Below are positions 1 through 12,400 of a stretch of DNA of 40,635 nucleotides, piece by piece; position 1 is the stretch's first letter; every line of letters begins with the position of its first letter. Source of the DNA: Atkinsonella hypoxylon (Eukaryota; Ascomycota; Sordariomycetes; Hypocreales; Clavicipitaceae); assembly GCA_000729835.1 (NCBI GenBank), contig JFHB01000255.1:1-40635 (forward strand), read 5' to 3'. The translations under genes and the position numbers were made by a program. Below the pieces are notes generated by a model, which saw nothing but the letters and a program-made list of their open reading frames with translations, searched no databases and was not told where the DNA came from.

Positions 1-208
1 GATCGCTGGGGCCTGGCCGGGAGTGGGCGCGCGCGACCGTGAGGGTGGTGGTGGTGTTGCAAGTGGGTGGTGGAGGTGGAGGAGGAGGGATGCGAGCGAA
101 GCACTGGCTGGGGTCGACAGCTATTAGAGATTTCGGGGTCGAGGACGTCGAGAGACGTTGACGCAGCGAGGCACGCGGCAATGGGCTGGAGTGGTGTATA
201 TAGTGCGT

Positions 209-362
209 GGTGTATGGTGTATGGTGTGTGGTGTGTGGTGTGTGGTGTGTGGTGTGTGGTGTGTGGTGTGTGGTGTGTGGTGTGTGGTGAATGGTGAATG
301 GTGAATGGTGAATGGTGAATGGTGAATGGTGAATGGTGAACGGTGAACGGTGAACGGTGAAC
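209..362. repeat. Heptamer minisatellite, 22 copies in four variant blocks
   Basis: Tandem 7-bp units run without interruption: GGTGTAT x2 (209-222), GGTGTGT x9 (223-285), GGTGAAT x7 (286-334) and GGTGAAC x4 (335-362). Each block differs from its neighbour by one or two bases, so variants are grouped and not scattered. Because 7 is not a multiple of 3 the array stays open in several frames, which explains the spurious reading frames over it. Confidence 0.95.
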
Positions 363-765
363 GGCGGCGTATAGTGTGTGTGTTTTGTGTGTGTTTTGTG
401 TGTTTGTATGTGTGTGCACAGGAGAAGTCTGGCTGTTCTGCTGCCAGGTGCAAGTGCTCAACTTACAGTCTGCTCCTTGTTGGTCGTGTTGCAAGGTATT
501 GTCTGGTTGTCTCGTCTGGACTGGTTGATGGTGTCAATAGCAGAAGCCAGATCAAGCCTGGTCGAGGCAAGGCCAGGCAGTGCAAGTGCAGTTGCAGGCA
601 GCGCGGCACAGGGCCGGGCAGGGCAAGTCAACGGGGTATGGGTAGGTATGGGTAGGCAAGTAGGCAGGTATGTAGGCAGGTATGTAGGCGGGCAGGTATA
701 TTAGCAGGTGGAGGTGACAGATGGAGAGTTGCAGGAGGAGGGGAACGGCTGCAAGACGGCGAGCC

Positions 766-782
766 GGGGGGGGGGGGGGGGG
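766..782. repeat. Poly-G tract of 17
   Basis: Uninterrupted run of 17 G on the plus strand followed by further G-rich sequence to about 795. It is a hotspot for length variation and sequencing error, and G-quadruplex formation is possible. Confidence 0.9.
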
Positions 783-951
783 CTTGGGGGTGGGAAGCTA
801 ACTATTCAAGAGAAGGAAGAAGATGGAGAAATGGACGATACATTATGGGCTTTTTCTCGTTTGTTGCATTTGCATTTGCTGCATCCTGCCCTGCCTTGGT
901 CTGGCCTGTCCTAAGCTTACTTTACTACTTTACTCTACATCCAGCCCAACC

Positions 952-973
952 AGAGAGAGAGAGAGAGAGAGAG
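952..973. repeat. GA dinucleotide microsatellite
   Basis: Eleven AG units in tandem. On the minus strand this is a CT tract, of the kind often seen in fungal promoters and 5' leaders; whether it serves a gene to the left of the window cannot be seen. Confidence 0.9.
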
Positions 974-2701
974 CTACTACGCTACTGCATGGAAGCATCA
1001 GCCAGCCGGCCGTATTGACTGTCAACATTATTAGCATGTCAGCAGGACCATGGAACGATCGAGCAAGGGAGACGGATGACAACTGATGGTTGGCTGAGAT
1101 GGCGCGGTGTTATGGGGGAGCTAAAAGAAGTGACTTGCCCCGCCAGTGACCACCGCGGCGTCGGCGGCGTCAAGGGAACAAGTTGAAAAGGGAGGGAGGC
1201 GAGGAAGGAAGTGGGGAGGAGGAGGAGGCTGGAGGCAGGAAAGCAGGGAGTCGGCGAATTAGGCAGTCAGAGGGAGGGCGGGAGTGAAGCAAAGAAGCGA
1301 GGCTGGGGGGAGGGTGGGGAGGGTGGTTGAGCATCAAGACCATTAGTTATTTAGGACCAAAGGACTAGGTAGGTACCATGGTTTAGGGTCCTGAGTGTGC
1401 CTTCCATCTTATTAACAGGTCCCCCGGGTGGAAGGTCTAGGTAGGCACATCAGATCCGGGCTGCTGGGGCCATGGAGCCGTTGAAACGTTGAAACGTTGC
1501 CAAAGTCTATATTTCTAATACGGAGTACTGGCTCTGTTTTTGCCATAACTGCGCGTAGCCTCGCCACGGCTGTATTTTACTATTGACAACATTTGGATGA
1601 ATACCAGCCGGCACTAGTGTTGCTTCGTCTCGGCGCGCATGCAATAACACCCAGAGCCAAAGGAAGAAGAAGAGCGCGAGCCGAGGCACTCAGCCGTAAG
1701 ACCGAGTCGAGCCAGCCGTAACTAATGTAATGATGAGTCAGTCAGCCGTAATGTAACGAACGCATCAGTCCATCAGTCAAGCAGCATCTGGGCAGGGGTC
1801 GACAGAGACGCCACATCTCCTTCTCCATGCTTGAAGGCACCGAGCCAAGCAGCCAAGCAGCCAAGCAAGATAGTGTGTTGCGCCACCTGCTCTGCTCTGT
1901 ACGCCGTTCATAATAATGTCTGTCATGTTCTGGTCGACAAAGATATGCACATGGCAATCAAAGCGCGAACAAGACCAACACATCACTGTCTCCACTCGTC
2001 CCTATTGTTCCGATATTTCCATGACGCCATCCATACTCCCTTCTCACTGCTGCGATATTTTTCCCTTCCTGTTCCTAGTCCAGCGCTGTGACCAGAAGCA
2101 TTTGCAGTTCCTATTTCGGCCGAGAAGGAAGCAAATAGTATTTCTTTCTACCATTGAGCGTGTCAGAGACGTGGGCTGGAAAGGCGTTTTAGAGAAACGT
2201 AGACTTGTACATGTACAGACCAACAAACGTACATATCTGCCTCCATCACGCGCCAACCCGGATTCAGGTGACAGTCATACGCTTGTAGGCTCTGATAAGA
2301 CAGGACAAAGTGGCCAAAGACCTATCCATAACAGTGCTGAGCCGCCTTGCACTTGCAACGACAACAAAACTGGTCATTCTCACGGGAACCCGGTTGGCGT
2401 GCGATGATAATTTAGTGGTAGATAGTGGTAGGTCCCTCATAGTCAGGATTATATTATTCTCTACGCATCACAAAATTCAGTTTGCGCTGTGCATAGGCGA
2501 TTGCTCAGTCAGTTTGCAAGGTGATAAGATGCCATCCGTCAATGCCTTCCAACACCAGAAGGTATCATATCCTGCGCCAAGTGTCGAGTCCAAGAGTTCA
2601 ATGTGAATATCCTGAATTCCTCTTTTGTAACCATCCGGCTTACCTCTAAAGCCATTCTCACTTGAGGAACGCCCCAAAAATAAAATTTTTAAATTTAAAA
2701 T

Positions 2702-2806
2702 CAAATATCATCAAATATCATCAAATATCAAAAAAGAAAAGAAAAAGAAAAAAGAAAAAAGAAGGTGGGGGCTGGGGTTGGGGTTGGGGTTGGGTTGGGG
2801 GAGAGC
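2702..2806. repeat. Direct repeats, purine tract and GGGGTT run
   Basis: Three near-tandem 11-bp units (TCAAATATCAT type, 2702-2730) lead into an A/G-only tract (about 2731-2768) and then into GGGGTT-type units (about 2773-2800). The last part resembles a G-quadruplex-forming or degenerate telomere-like stretch, but the unit is not the usual fungal TTAGGG. Confidence 0.75.
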
Positions 2807-3510
2807 GGAAACGCAATACAACCTCGTGCGCCCGGCAGCAGAACATTTATGAATAGCATGAGACGTCTCAGTCGTGTCTGGCAGCTGATGAATGATGAAA
2901 TCCTGCTTTCTCCATCCTTCCTGCGTCCCTACCTACCCCCCCCCCTTGGTCGTTGGCGAACTTGCACGGAGCAATTATCCCTCGTTCAGGCAGGAGATTG
3001 GGGCTGGAGAGTACGTCGGGCAAATGGCGGGGGGCTGGCAGGGAGCAGGGAGCAGGGATGGATACCTTAATTGCCAGGCCATCCTCTTGTTCTATGTTCT
3101 AGGCGCCGTGTGCAGGTAAATGTCTGGTGTTATGTGTTTTGCCGGCCAGTTAAGGAACAGGTAGAATGCACGAGATCCCTACCGAGGGAACAACCAGCCA
3201 GCCGCCCCCCAAGGGGAGGGTTTGTGTGGGGAACGGGGGGTGCTGGGGGAGGGGGGGGGGTTGTGTTATGTGCGAAAAGCAGTACGTACGTACTCCGTAC
3301 GTATGTATGTACATGCCTTGAGGGCTTCTGGAATCCAACAGCGGGGAGGACTTGACCTAGAAAATTCTCGTCAACACGACGTACGGAATAGTGTATGCGA
3401 ACTTGCGGAGCTGCAAGAGTGAGTGAGGTCACTTCCTGATTAGCTGACGAACAGGCCTCTGCCTTTGCCTGACTCGCCTAGAAATGCCGCTTGCGCGGCT
3501 GCGACATCGT

Positions 3511-3511
<1 letters not shown>

Positions 3512-3553
<42 letters not shown>
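3512..3553. repeat. CAGCAA hexamer array, 7 copies
   Basis: Seven perfect CAGCAA units. In one frame they would encode poly-Gln and on the other strand Cys- or Val/Ala-type repeats. No supported gene contains them, so I treat them as a microsatellite. Confidence 0.9.
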
Positions 3554-3555
<2 letters not shown>

Positions 3556-6500
3556 TCGTTCGTTACTTTTGTCCTGAACTGTAGAAGTGTTTGCCGTCTT
3601 TGAATTGCTCTCAATAGTGCTCATTTCACGGATGCACTGATACATGGCTGACAAGGATACTGTCACATTTTCGACGTACATTACGTACGGATGGATAGTT
3701 ACTGCACGCGAGATGGCACAGATTTTGCGGTATGGGAAAGGACTCTCCCGTCCCATTGGTCAGCAGAAGAGGCACAAAAGATGAACCCCCAAAGATCCTT
3801 CTTTATACGACGCGCTCTGCGTGTCGCGTCTTGGAGTGTAGAGACGCAAGCGAGCTCGGGATGATGGCCAGTGTCGTTGTTTGCATGTGCCTCTCGCCCA
3901 GAACAACAGTCAAATTGCGATTGCCGAGCGACCAACAGCCTTGGTGCCTTCCTGCTACTTCGCCAATCATTACGATTGCATCACGGAGTAACATTCGGAC
4001 TCCAGCTCCGACGGCCATGCGTTTCTTTGCAGGCCGACAGCTTAGCTTCCTTGCTTGACTAGTGTGAGAAACTAGTCTTGAGCAAGTCCAACGCCGTGGG
4101 CAGCCGCCGTGGCAGCCCCATGTGCTATTTTATTCTTCAACGCCGGATTCCAGGGACTATTCGAAATTGTGCCCTTCACAGCGGCACTACCCATATCGTG
4201 GTCATATCGCTTTAACCCAGACTCGGAAAGCCACGCAGATCAGGCTGCCACAGCCACATACCCATCACCACGCAGCGAAATATTCTGGTCGGTCCAAGTT
4301 CGACGAAATGCGCCAAACAACGTCCAGGAATGCACACCGCATGACCAGGCTTGGTCGCCATTTGGCCAATTGGCCCTCACAAAGGGAACGCACGTCGCTT
4401 TCAGTATCAATCGAGATTCGACGATAATGAAAATAGGTGAGAAGTGCTGTGAGGATCTTCTGGAGTAGAAGCCCTCCCCACCTCTCCTTTTTCTTTCAGC
4501 AACCATTACGGCACTGTTCTGGACTTCTGTGAGCATCCAGCCGAATATGAACTCTGATTCCGACGATCAAGCACAGATCGTCTTTCTAGTCAAAATGCTT
4601 CAGCTATCTTGATTCGCAACACAAGATCAAATGCATTCGGCCATATTTGACAGACATCATCCATTCAGACTGTACATGCTATTCACAATAAGGGTACTGT
4701 AATAACTTAACTTTAGCCGCTATCCTTTCCAAAACAAGCTGATACACGACATCAGAACAAAGAGCTAGGCCACTTGCGAAACAGACAACCCTGGATGATG
4801 GAGCTCTTACCCTTCGCAATAAATCGAGACACTCCACACCAAGCTTCGCAGCATCAGCGTCGGCTCTTAAAAACTCAGATCCTGTCTCATCATTTCTTCG
4901 GAGTAGTCGATTATCACGGCAGCTCAGACGAAGGATGACTAATGAGCCAATGCAGCAAAACTACTCTATGTTCCAACTTGCCTGGTTTGGACTGGCCGCC
5001 GTACAACCTCGGAGACTTTGTTGGCGGCATGAGTAGCTGTCGTTAAATTTGGAGGAATTGTGCATGGGGTCGAAAGTCGGCTTGACTCGGGCGAAGCGGC
5101 TGCTCATAGAGCCGAGAAGGCCTTGTTCTAGGCTCGGCGTAGAGCCCTGGGTCTGCGGACAAGATCACGAGGTTGGCATTTCATCCTAGTCTGGCAGACT
5201 GTGCAACCGTAGACCTGCATGGGCCTGCTTGTCCATGCAGTAGCACCATTGGTTCAAACGGGTTTAATGTATGGATTTTGAGGTCCGTTTATAGACATCA
5301 AAATTTATTTGCAAAGAAATCATCCCACAAGATGGACGAGTCGTAATACACTCAACTCATCCTGGTCAGTATTGACATTCATATGCTTAGACATACTATT
5401 TTAAGTCTTTGGTTATTAGAAGGTGCGGAACATTCCAAATCAAGGCTGTAATTCCGCATTTATAAAGAAAAAAAAAAGAAAAAAAACTTTATCCGCAACT
5501 CAGTATTTGTATTTTCACATCGTGCCACCGTCCAGAAAGCTCACGCTGCGTTAGTCTGCAGTCATCTCATAGGTGCGACAGGACAAAGGAAGCTAGCTCA
5601 AATCGAGAAATGCAAATCACATCACTCATCAGCTATGGAATCCCACAAGATATTGAAGGATGAACAATAATGAAGTAACCTATCGCCGAGGATTGATTGT
5701 GTCACGTAGACTACATGGAGGTCTTTTTCCAAGTAGCAATGCCTTTGAACTTGATCGTCACACAGTTTCCCATCTGCAGTACGACCTCGCACATGTCCCT
5801 TAGAGATGCGATGCAGATCGTGCCTCTGTGTTGCGGTGTGTCATTATACCTTAATCCGGAAACGATGAGATCATGCCGTGCCAGGGGCCTGTTATTTCTG
5901 ACAAGCAAAGAACGTGCGGATTCATGGCATCTGGTGGCACGACTCTCAGCTAAAGTGGTTCATTACTCGCATATGCAGCTTCATAAACAAGATCAGAGAC
6001 AAGTGATGTACATTTGAGCGTGCATGCATTGTTGGAACGCCTCCTGTACAGAGCCCGACAAATTGCTACTAGGTATGGTAGCCCGTGTCCGTGAGTAAGA
6101 AGAGCTCGAAACGTTGACGATGTAATGAGGGAGGAGTATCACATATTGTTTGAAACATCTGATATACGTGAACATGACTATTGTCGCGCCATATTCGTAA
6201 ATGACAGAACAGTAGCCGTCATCGCCTCGATGATACGAGATGATGCCTTGTGCCTTGGGACGTAAATCCACCAGTATAAGCACATGCGCCTGTACACAAG
6301 CTGTCGAACCAGGCTCCAGAAGCTTACGAACGCTCTTTCCCCAACGTGCAGCTTGCTGTCCGACTGTCTATCTATGATTCTGAGGTAGAAGGTGTACACT
6401 TTAAGCACGTTGTCATGACTGTTGACAGACAAGTGACAAATTTGGTACGGCCCAGTTGGACCAATTTCCTCCTTGACTGATATGTAAGTTAAAAGTCAAC

Positions 6501-7045
6501 AAATATCTTGAAGAGCAGAAGGACGTCTCTCATTCACAACCCCTGCTGTTTAGCTTTGATTGCAAGGGACCTGTTTATAAGTCACAAAAAAAGAAAAAAA
6601 AGAAGAAGAAGAAAAAGAAAAAAGAAAGAAAGATGCAGCAAGCCTTTATGACCCTTGTCGTTCAAGTTTCCACAACTCCACTCATGATCAAGCCTGCGAA
6701 TTACATGGTTCGTGTGCGCTTCGTGATTGGATCTTAACATAGCAACAAATGTCTATTTCCATCCCTTGACTTAGACGGACAATTCCAAGGCTTCCGCCCA
6801 CTATCATATTCTAAAAATACACTAGCCGATACGGTTCGAGACAAACACAGTGGGCGAGGCGAATCCTGGGCGTTCGAGACAACCCACTATTTGTAAGACA
6901 TTTCGGTCTCCCGGATGACTCGTTCGGACAGATATACGTTTTGCCTTGAATAAAAGCCCCCCCTCCCCCTCCCTCCCCCCAAGGATGATGAACTAATTAG
7001 TGGCAAAAGGAGGAAACCGGCAGAGAAAATACTAAAGATCCCGAT

Positions 7046-7432
7046 CCCTTTGAGTGCGCTAAGGCAACAGCTGGGTCACGGGATCCACCCACTTTCCGAT
7101 ACTTTGGAGGTACCTCTAGCTCTGGACGCGTTCATCAGCATTCCTTGTTTAACGGTTTTCGTGATGTCTTCCAAAGACGATTATAGTGACCTCTCTGAGA
7201 ACAGCGCGGAACCGGAGCTAATTATCCGGGTTGACGATATGCTATCAGGTGACTCGCGATATAGTTGCGATATATTCCGTATGCAATGTATCTCCTTGTA
7301 CCTCTGAAAATTGCTGGCACTTCTATTATAGTGAGGTTCGCAGGTAAATCAAAGTACCTCTCACGCCCCCTCGTCATGACTGGTCAACTAGCAATTTCGT
7401 GACCCACCTGTTGCCTTAGCGCACTCAAAGGG
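7046..7432. mobile_element. Short inverted-repeat (MITE-like) element
   Basis: A 35-bp sequence starting CCCTTTGAGTGCGC at 7046-7080 recurs as its reverse complement at 7398-7432 with a single mismatch (C versus G at position 26 of the arm). The two arms bound a 387-bp unit with no transposase-sized frame; the longest internal frame on the plus strand ends at 7307 and matches nothing I recognise. Terminal inverted repeats on a sub-400-bp unit are the hallmark of a non-autonomous DNA transposon or MITE. I could not define an unambiguous target-site duplication: the flanks end CCGAT on the left and begin CTATC on the right. The superfamily is unknown. A long perfect hairpin with another role is the alternative. 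Confidence 0.72.
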
Positions 7433-7823
7433 CTATCATAGCCCGAGATCATTTCTGGGCCAGGCATGTGGCGTCATCATGACGAGTGCGCTGAGCGATA
7501 TGCGCCCAGTTTGGTAGAATGAAGGCTAATCGCATCACGCTTTATACCCAACGGTATGCATCTCCGCTCTAACCCGCTGAGACTGGAGAGTGAAACTCTG
7601 CCACTGTGAGACTACCTGCTTGAAACCGCAGATCTTTTTCCTTTTCCTCTAAGATAGATATACGGAGTACAGGCAGATAGATATGCAGCCCGTCGAATGA
7701 TCTGGCTGTCGACGCCTTTGTGGGCCACAGGTCACGGTCTTCTTTCACATACACTCGGATGCAACTCTCTCCAGCCAGTAGACTGGTCAGGACGATCAGC
7801 AAAGAACAAGGCCTCATACGTAA

Positions 7824-7843
7824 CTACCTAGGTAGGTAGGTAA
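7824..7843. repeat. ACCTAGGTA motif with GGTA tail
   Basis: ACCTAGGTA at 7826-7834 followed by AGGTAGG. The same palindromic core clusters at 18971, 35587, 36001, 36078 and 36086 in this window, always between genes. The role is unknown. Confidence 0.6.
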
Positions 7844-9466
7844 CTAGGCAAGAGGTACGAAACAGGGATCGGGCAAGCCTGTTACCGACTCAGACCTTGG
7901 TAAGAACCTGATTGATGATAACTCAAGATAATCGAGAAGACAAGTCTCGACTGAAGTCTCCGAACGCGCTGTCGACACCCCGGCCTCAGCACTGAAGATG
8001 AATGCTCTCCGACATCTACCATTGACGGTTCCTGGCTATCTTGCCGTGATAGATGAGCCAACCTTCCCTGTTAATTTCTTCCTGGCGTGCTTTCTTGGCT
8101 GGGACAGAGAAAAGTGGTGGACCATGGTACGTTGACAAATCTGCTATTCCGTACATCATTAACTAATCCAGCCCGCTCAGTGATCAATATCCTAGTGAAC
8201 TTTCACCAAACGATCAGTCATTCCTGGAAGATACGAAAAGGTAAGCGGGTCACGTAGTGAAATGCCGAAAACGAGCCAATGACGAGCTTCGATGCGCACG
8301 GCCTTGAAAGGGAGGGACCTTTTTAGAAAACTGAGATGGTCATGCGGCCTCCGAAACACCAAGGCACCCAAGCTTCACTCGAATACAGTGTGTCTACTCC
8401 GTATGACAGGACAAACATCTCACCATCTTGCTCGCACTACAACGTATACTCCTGGCTTGCACACACAAAACCTCAACTAGCACTTCCATTGGTGAGCACA
8501 CACTCTCGAAGAAACTTGGAAGGACACTTTGTTCCGACGCCGGAAAAAAAAAAAAAAAACCTCAATATACCTTAATGTGCGATTCAATCCATCGTAATAT
8601 GGTAGGCATCGAGGCCGGCAGATGAAAATAGGACATTTCTTGGTGTCGGAATTTCTAATCCAAGATTGACCCCGAGCGTTTGCCTTCCATCATGCTCCCA
8701 GTTGTCATATTTCCCAGATCTGAGAAGAGACGAAAAGCGTTCATCCGGACGATAAGCATCGTCTCGGGCAGCATCGGCCTCACAGGTATTCCGAGACCAG
8801 GCACGTTCTAAGTTTGCCGATGACGTGCAGATTGCCGACCGTCACTTGTGACTTGTGTCAGCAAATGGACTTGTGACTGCCCGAAGCTGTGGCCCGAGCT
8901 CGTGTAGAGCACAAATGGGAGCGCCTTTCACGTTACATTGCGTATATTGAAAGGAGGTCAAGTGGTAAGAACGCAACAAGGCGGCAGAGTAAACAACATA
9001 TCAGCCACCTCGGTATTCCACCTGCAATAGAGAGGTCCGCAACTATACCGGGATAGTCCCAAATGGCCATTTTGTACCACAGAGGGCATTATTTTCCTGT
9101 ATTCGAATGCGGAGGACTCTATGGAACGAGGTCCGAGAGGTCATCACGTGACATGACTACCAGATCAGTGCGGTGCTAGGACAGTCCCTAGTCAATGAAG
9201 TCGCAGATGTGCGAGGTGTCGAATATTGAAAGCATGTGTATCCGTTGAAAAACTTGACGCAGTAAATTCATCAAAGCAAAAAAAAATAAGCTTTGCGTGA
9301 CATGAACCGACATAATTGTTGGTGCTTGCGTTGAAATGATTGCTACCAGCTGTATCGATAAGCAAGCGCAACCAGATATCTGATTCGCTCTCTAGACGCC
9401 CCGTAACTTCTTTTCACCTAAAACTCACTCACCATCACGTCGAGGAAAGGCAAGCTTATATCCAAA

Positions 9467-12400
9467 ATGCTGAGCCTAAAACGATCCCATGAGGGCGATC
9501 CCCTAGCCGCCAACATCTCCAGTAAGGTGTATGTTCGGTCTACGCGCAGTGGCAAAGTCCAGAAGATTGTCAGGGAGGTATATCTGAGGACGGACATACC
9601 CTGCTCATCCAAGATCTGCAAACTATGCCTGGACAACGCGCCCAGAAATGCGTCGCAACAAGGTGAGTTGCCATGAATGGTGTGAGAAAGATATCCTGGC
9701 TGACGAAGCTCGACTAGTTCAACCATTTGTGTTGTCGGAAAGACCAGCTGGAACCAAAGCCTTCCCGCAAGGTCATTACCTGGTGCCTGACACAAATGCA
9801 CTCCTTAATGCTATGGATCTTTTCGAGCAGAGCTCGGCTTTTTATGACGTCGTCATTCTTCAGACCGTGTTGGAAGAGCTTCGAAATCGATCACTGCCAC
9901 TCTATAACCGGCTGATTGGACTTACCAAGAGCGAGGACAAGCGCTTCTACGTCTTTTTTAATGACTTTAGGTTGGAGACTTATATCAATCGGGAGCCAAA
10001 CGAGACTGTCAATGACCGAAATGATCGAGCTGTTCGTCAGGCCGTGAAGTGGTATGGCGAGCATCTCAGCCACACGAAAGCAGCGAAAGTACCGGCCATT
10101 GTCATGCTGAGCGATGACCGAGAAAACTTGCGCAAAGCACGAGAGCAGGGTCTCCACGCACTTTCATTACGGGATTATGTCGCGAGCTTGGAAGATGGAG
10201 ACAAACTGTTGGACATGGTTGCGGAATCACAGAGCCAAGGCGGTTTCAAGAAGCCGTCGCAGATGCTCTACCTAGAGTACTACACCTTGTCCAAGATGAT
10301 GACGGGTGTCAAGGCAGGCTTGATGCATCAAGGAATATTCAATGTGTCGCCTTACAACTATCTCGAAGGATCCATCAAAGTCTCAGCCTTTCCGAAGCCT
10401 CTTCTCATCCTTGGGCGAGAGAGCATCAACAGAGCTGTTGACGGAGACGTCGTTGTTGTGGAGTTGCTCCCTCGAGACAAGTGGAAGGAACCGTCAACAA
10501 AGATCGTCGAGGAGGACAACATCACCAGAAACGAAAACGCTGATACAGAGACACCAGACGACGACCTTGTCTCTGAAAAGGAGCGAAAAGCACTACAGGA
10601 AGAAGCGAAGCGGACGCACAAATCCTTGTCGGAGAGCCAACCTCAGCCAACTGCACGAGTTGTCGGAGTCATCAAGCGCAATTGGCGTCAATATGTTGGT
10701 CATATTGATCCGTCATCAGCTAGTAAAGCGGCCTCGTCCCAAGGCCGAAAGCAAGACAGCGTTTTCCTCATTCCCATGGACAAGAAAATCCCTAAAATTC
10801 GCCTTCGGACCAGGCAGGTCTCAGTGGTCCTGGGAAAGAGACTTTTGGTTACCATTGACGCCTGGGAAAGAGATTCAAGACACCCAGTGGGACATCTTGT
10901 GCGCTCACTCGGTGAGCTCGAAACAAAAGCAGCTGAGACTGAGGCATTGCTCCTGGAATGGGATGTCCAGTACCGGCCGTTCCCCAAGACTGTGCTAGAC
11001 TGTCTGCCCAAAGAGGGCCATGACTGGAAGGTACCCGAGAGCACAGAAGATCCAGGGTGGAAAGACAGAGAGGATCTGCGAGGGCTTCTCATCTGCAGCA
11101 TCGATCCAGTCGGCTGCCAGGATATTGACGATGCCCTTCACGCACGAAAACTGCCCAACGGCAACTACGAAGTCGGTGTTCACATTGCCGACGTATCACA
11201 CTTTGTAAAGCCAGCAAATGCCATGGACACAGAAGCCAGCATCCGCGGCACGACAGTGTATCTCGTCGACAAGCGCATTGACATGCTGCCCCCGCTTCTC
11301 GGGACAGATCTGTGCTCTCTCAAGCCCTACGTCGAGCGATTCGCCTTCTCTGTGCTCTGGGAGCTCGACGCCAATGCGGACATTGTCAATGTGCGCTTCA
11401 CCAAGTCCGTCATCAAGTCCCGCGAGGCTTTCAGCTATGAACAGGCTCAGCTTCGCATCGACGACGAGTCTCAGCAAGACGAGCTCACGGAGGGCATGCG
11501 TACGCTTCTCATGCTATCCAAGAAGCTGAGAAAGAAGCGCATGGACGCCGGCGCCCTAAGCCTGTCGTCGCCCGAAGTCAAGGTGCATATGGAGAGCGAG
11601 ACGTCGGACCCCATCGACGTCAAGACCAAGCAGCTCCTCGACACCAACTCTCTCGTCGAAGAGTTCATGCTCTTTGCCAATACCAGCGTCGCGGCCAAAA
11701 TCTACGACGCCTTCCCGCAGACCGCCATCTTGCGCCGCCACGGCGCCCCTCCCAAGACGAATTTCGACGAACTAGCCGATCAGCTGCGCGTCAAAAAAGG
11801 CCTGGCGCTCCGTACAGACACGTCCAAAGCCCTCGCCGACTCGCTCGATGCCTGCGTCGACGCCAAAGACCCCTTCTTCAACACCCTCGTCCGCATCATG
11901 GCCACCCGCTGCATGATGTCCGCCGAGTACTTCTGCTCCGGCACCCAAGCCTACCCCGAGTTCAGACACTACGGCCTCGCGTCCGAAATCTACACACACT
12001 TCACCTCTCCCATCCGCCGGTACGCCGACCTCCTCGCCCACCGCCAACTCGCCGCAGCAATAGGCTACGAAGCCGTCCACCCATCTGTCCGCAGCAGAGG
12101 CCGCCTCGAAGCCGTGTGCAAGAACATCAACGTCCGTCACCGCAACGCCCAGATGGCTGGCCGCGCAAGTATAGCCTACTACGTCGGCCAGGCGCTCAAG
12201 GGCAAGGTCGCCGAGGAGGACGCCTTCGTGATGAAGATCTTCAGCAACGGGTTCGTCGTGCTCGTGCCGAGATTCGGCATCGAGGGACTCATCAGATTGC
12301 GAGACTTGGCTGAGCCCGAGCCCGAGAGCGAGTTTGACGCCGAGTCGTACACACTTGTGACGAGGGGCAGTAGGAATCTCACACTTGAGTTGTTCCAGAA

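Larger units (their letters stand above)
1..9466. other. Gene-poor region upstream of DIS3
   Basis: About 9.4 kb in which I could not identify any convincing protein-coding gene. Open frames are short, mostly overlap in several frames, and show no recognisable domain. The first 1.5 kb is GC- and repeat-rich (heptamer array, a G17 run, a GA microsatellite) and could be the 5' region of a gene lying off the left edge on the minus strand; that is inference. From about 4.5 to 9.4 kb the DNA is more mixed, with many stops in all frames, A-rich tracts (5466-5488, 6586-6632, 8543-8560) and one inverted-repeat element. It may be decayed mobile DNA or simply long intergenic sequence. Confidence 0.6.

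Noticed and set aside
124..453. Minus-strand His/Thr/Pro repeat protein over the heptamer array
   Set aside because: It is the heptamer read in three frames, without signal peptide or domain.
1507..1689. 60-codon minus-strand frame with a hydrophobic N-terminus
   Set aside because: It looks signal-peptide-like, but the remaining 40 residues have no feature and there is no other support.
3281..3314. GTAC-rich palindromic stretch as an origin or telomere-like signal
   Set aside because: It is a short microsatellite of GTAC/GTAT units; apart from the embedded TACGGAGTA motif nothing sets it apart.
4109..4468. 119-codon plus-strand frame
   Set aside because: No family, no signal, and two other frames are open over the same stretch.
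10342..10998. 218-codon frame overlapping DIS3 in another frame
   Set aside because: Arg/Ser-rich translation typical of a frame-shifted reading of a real exon.
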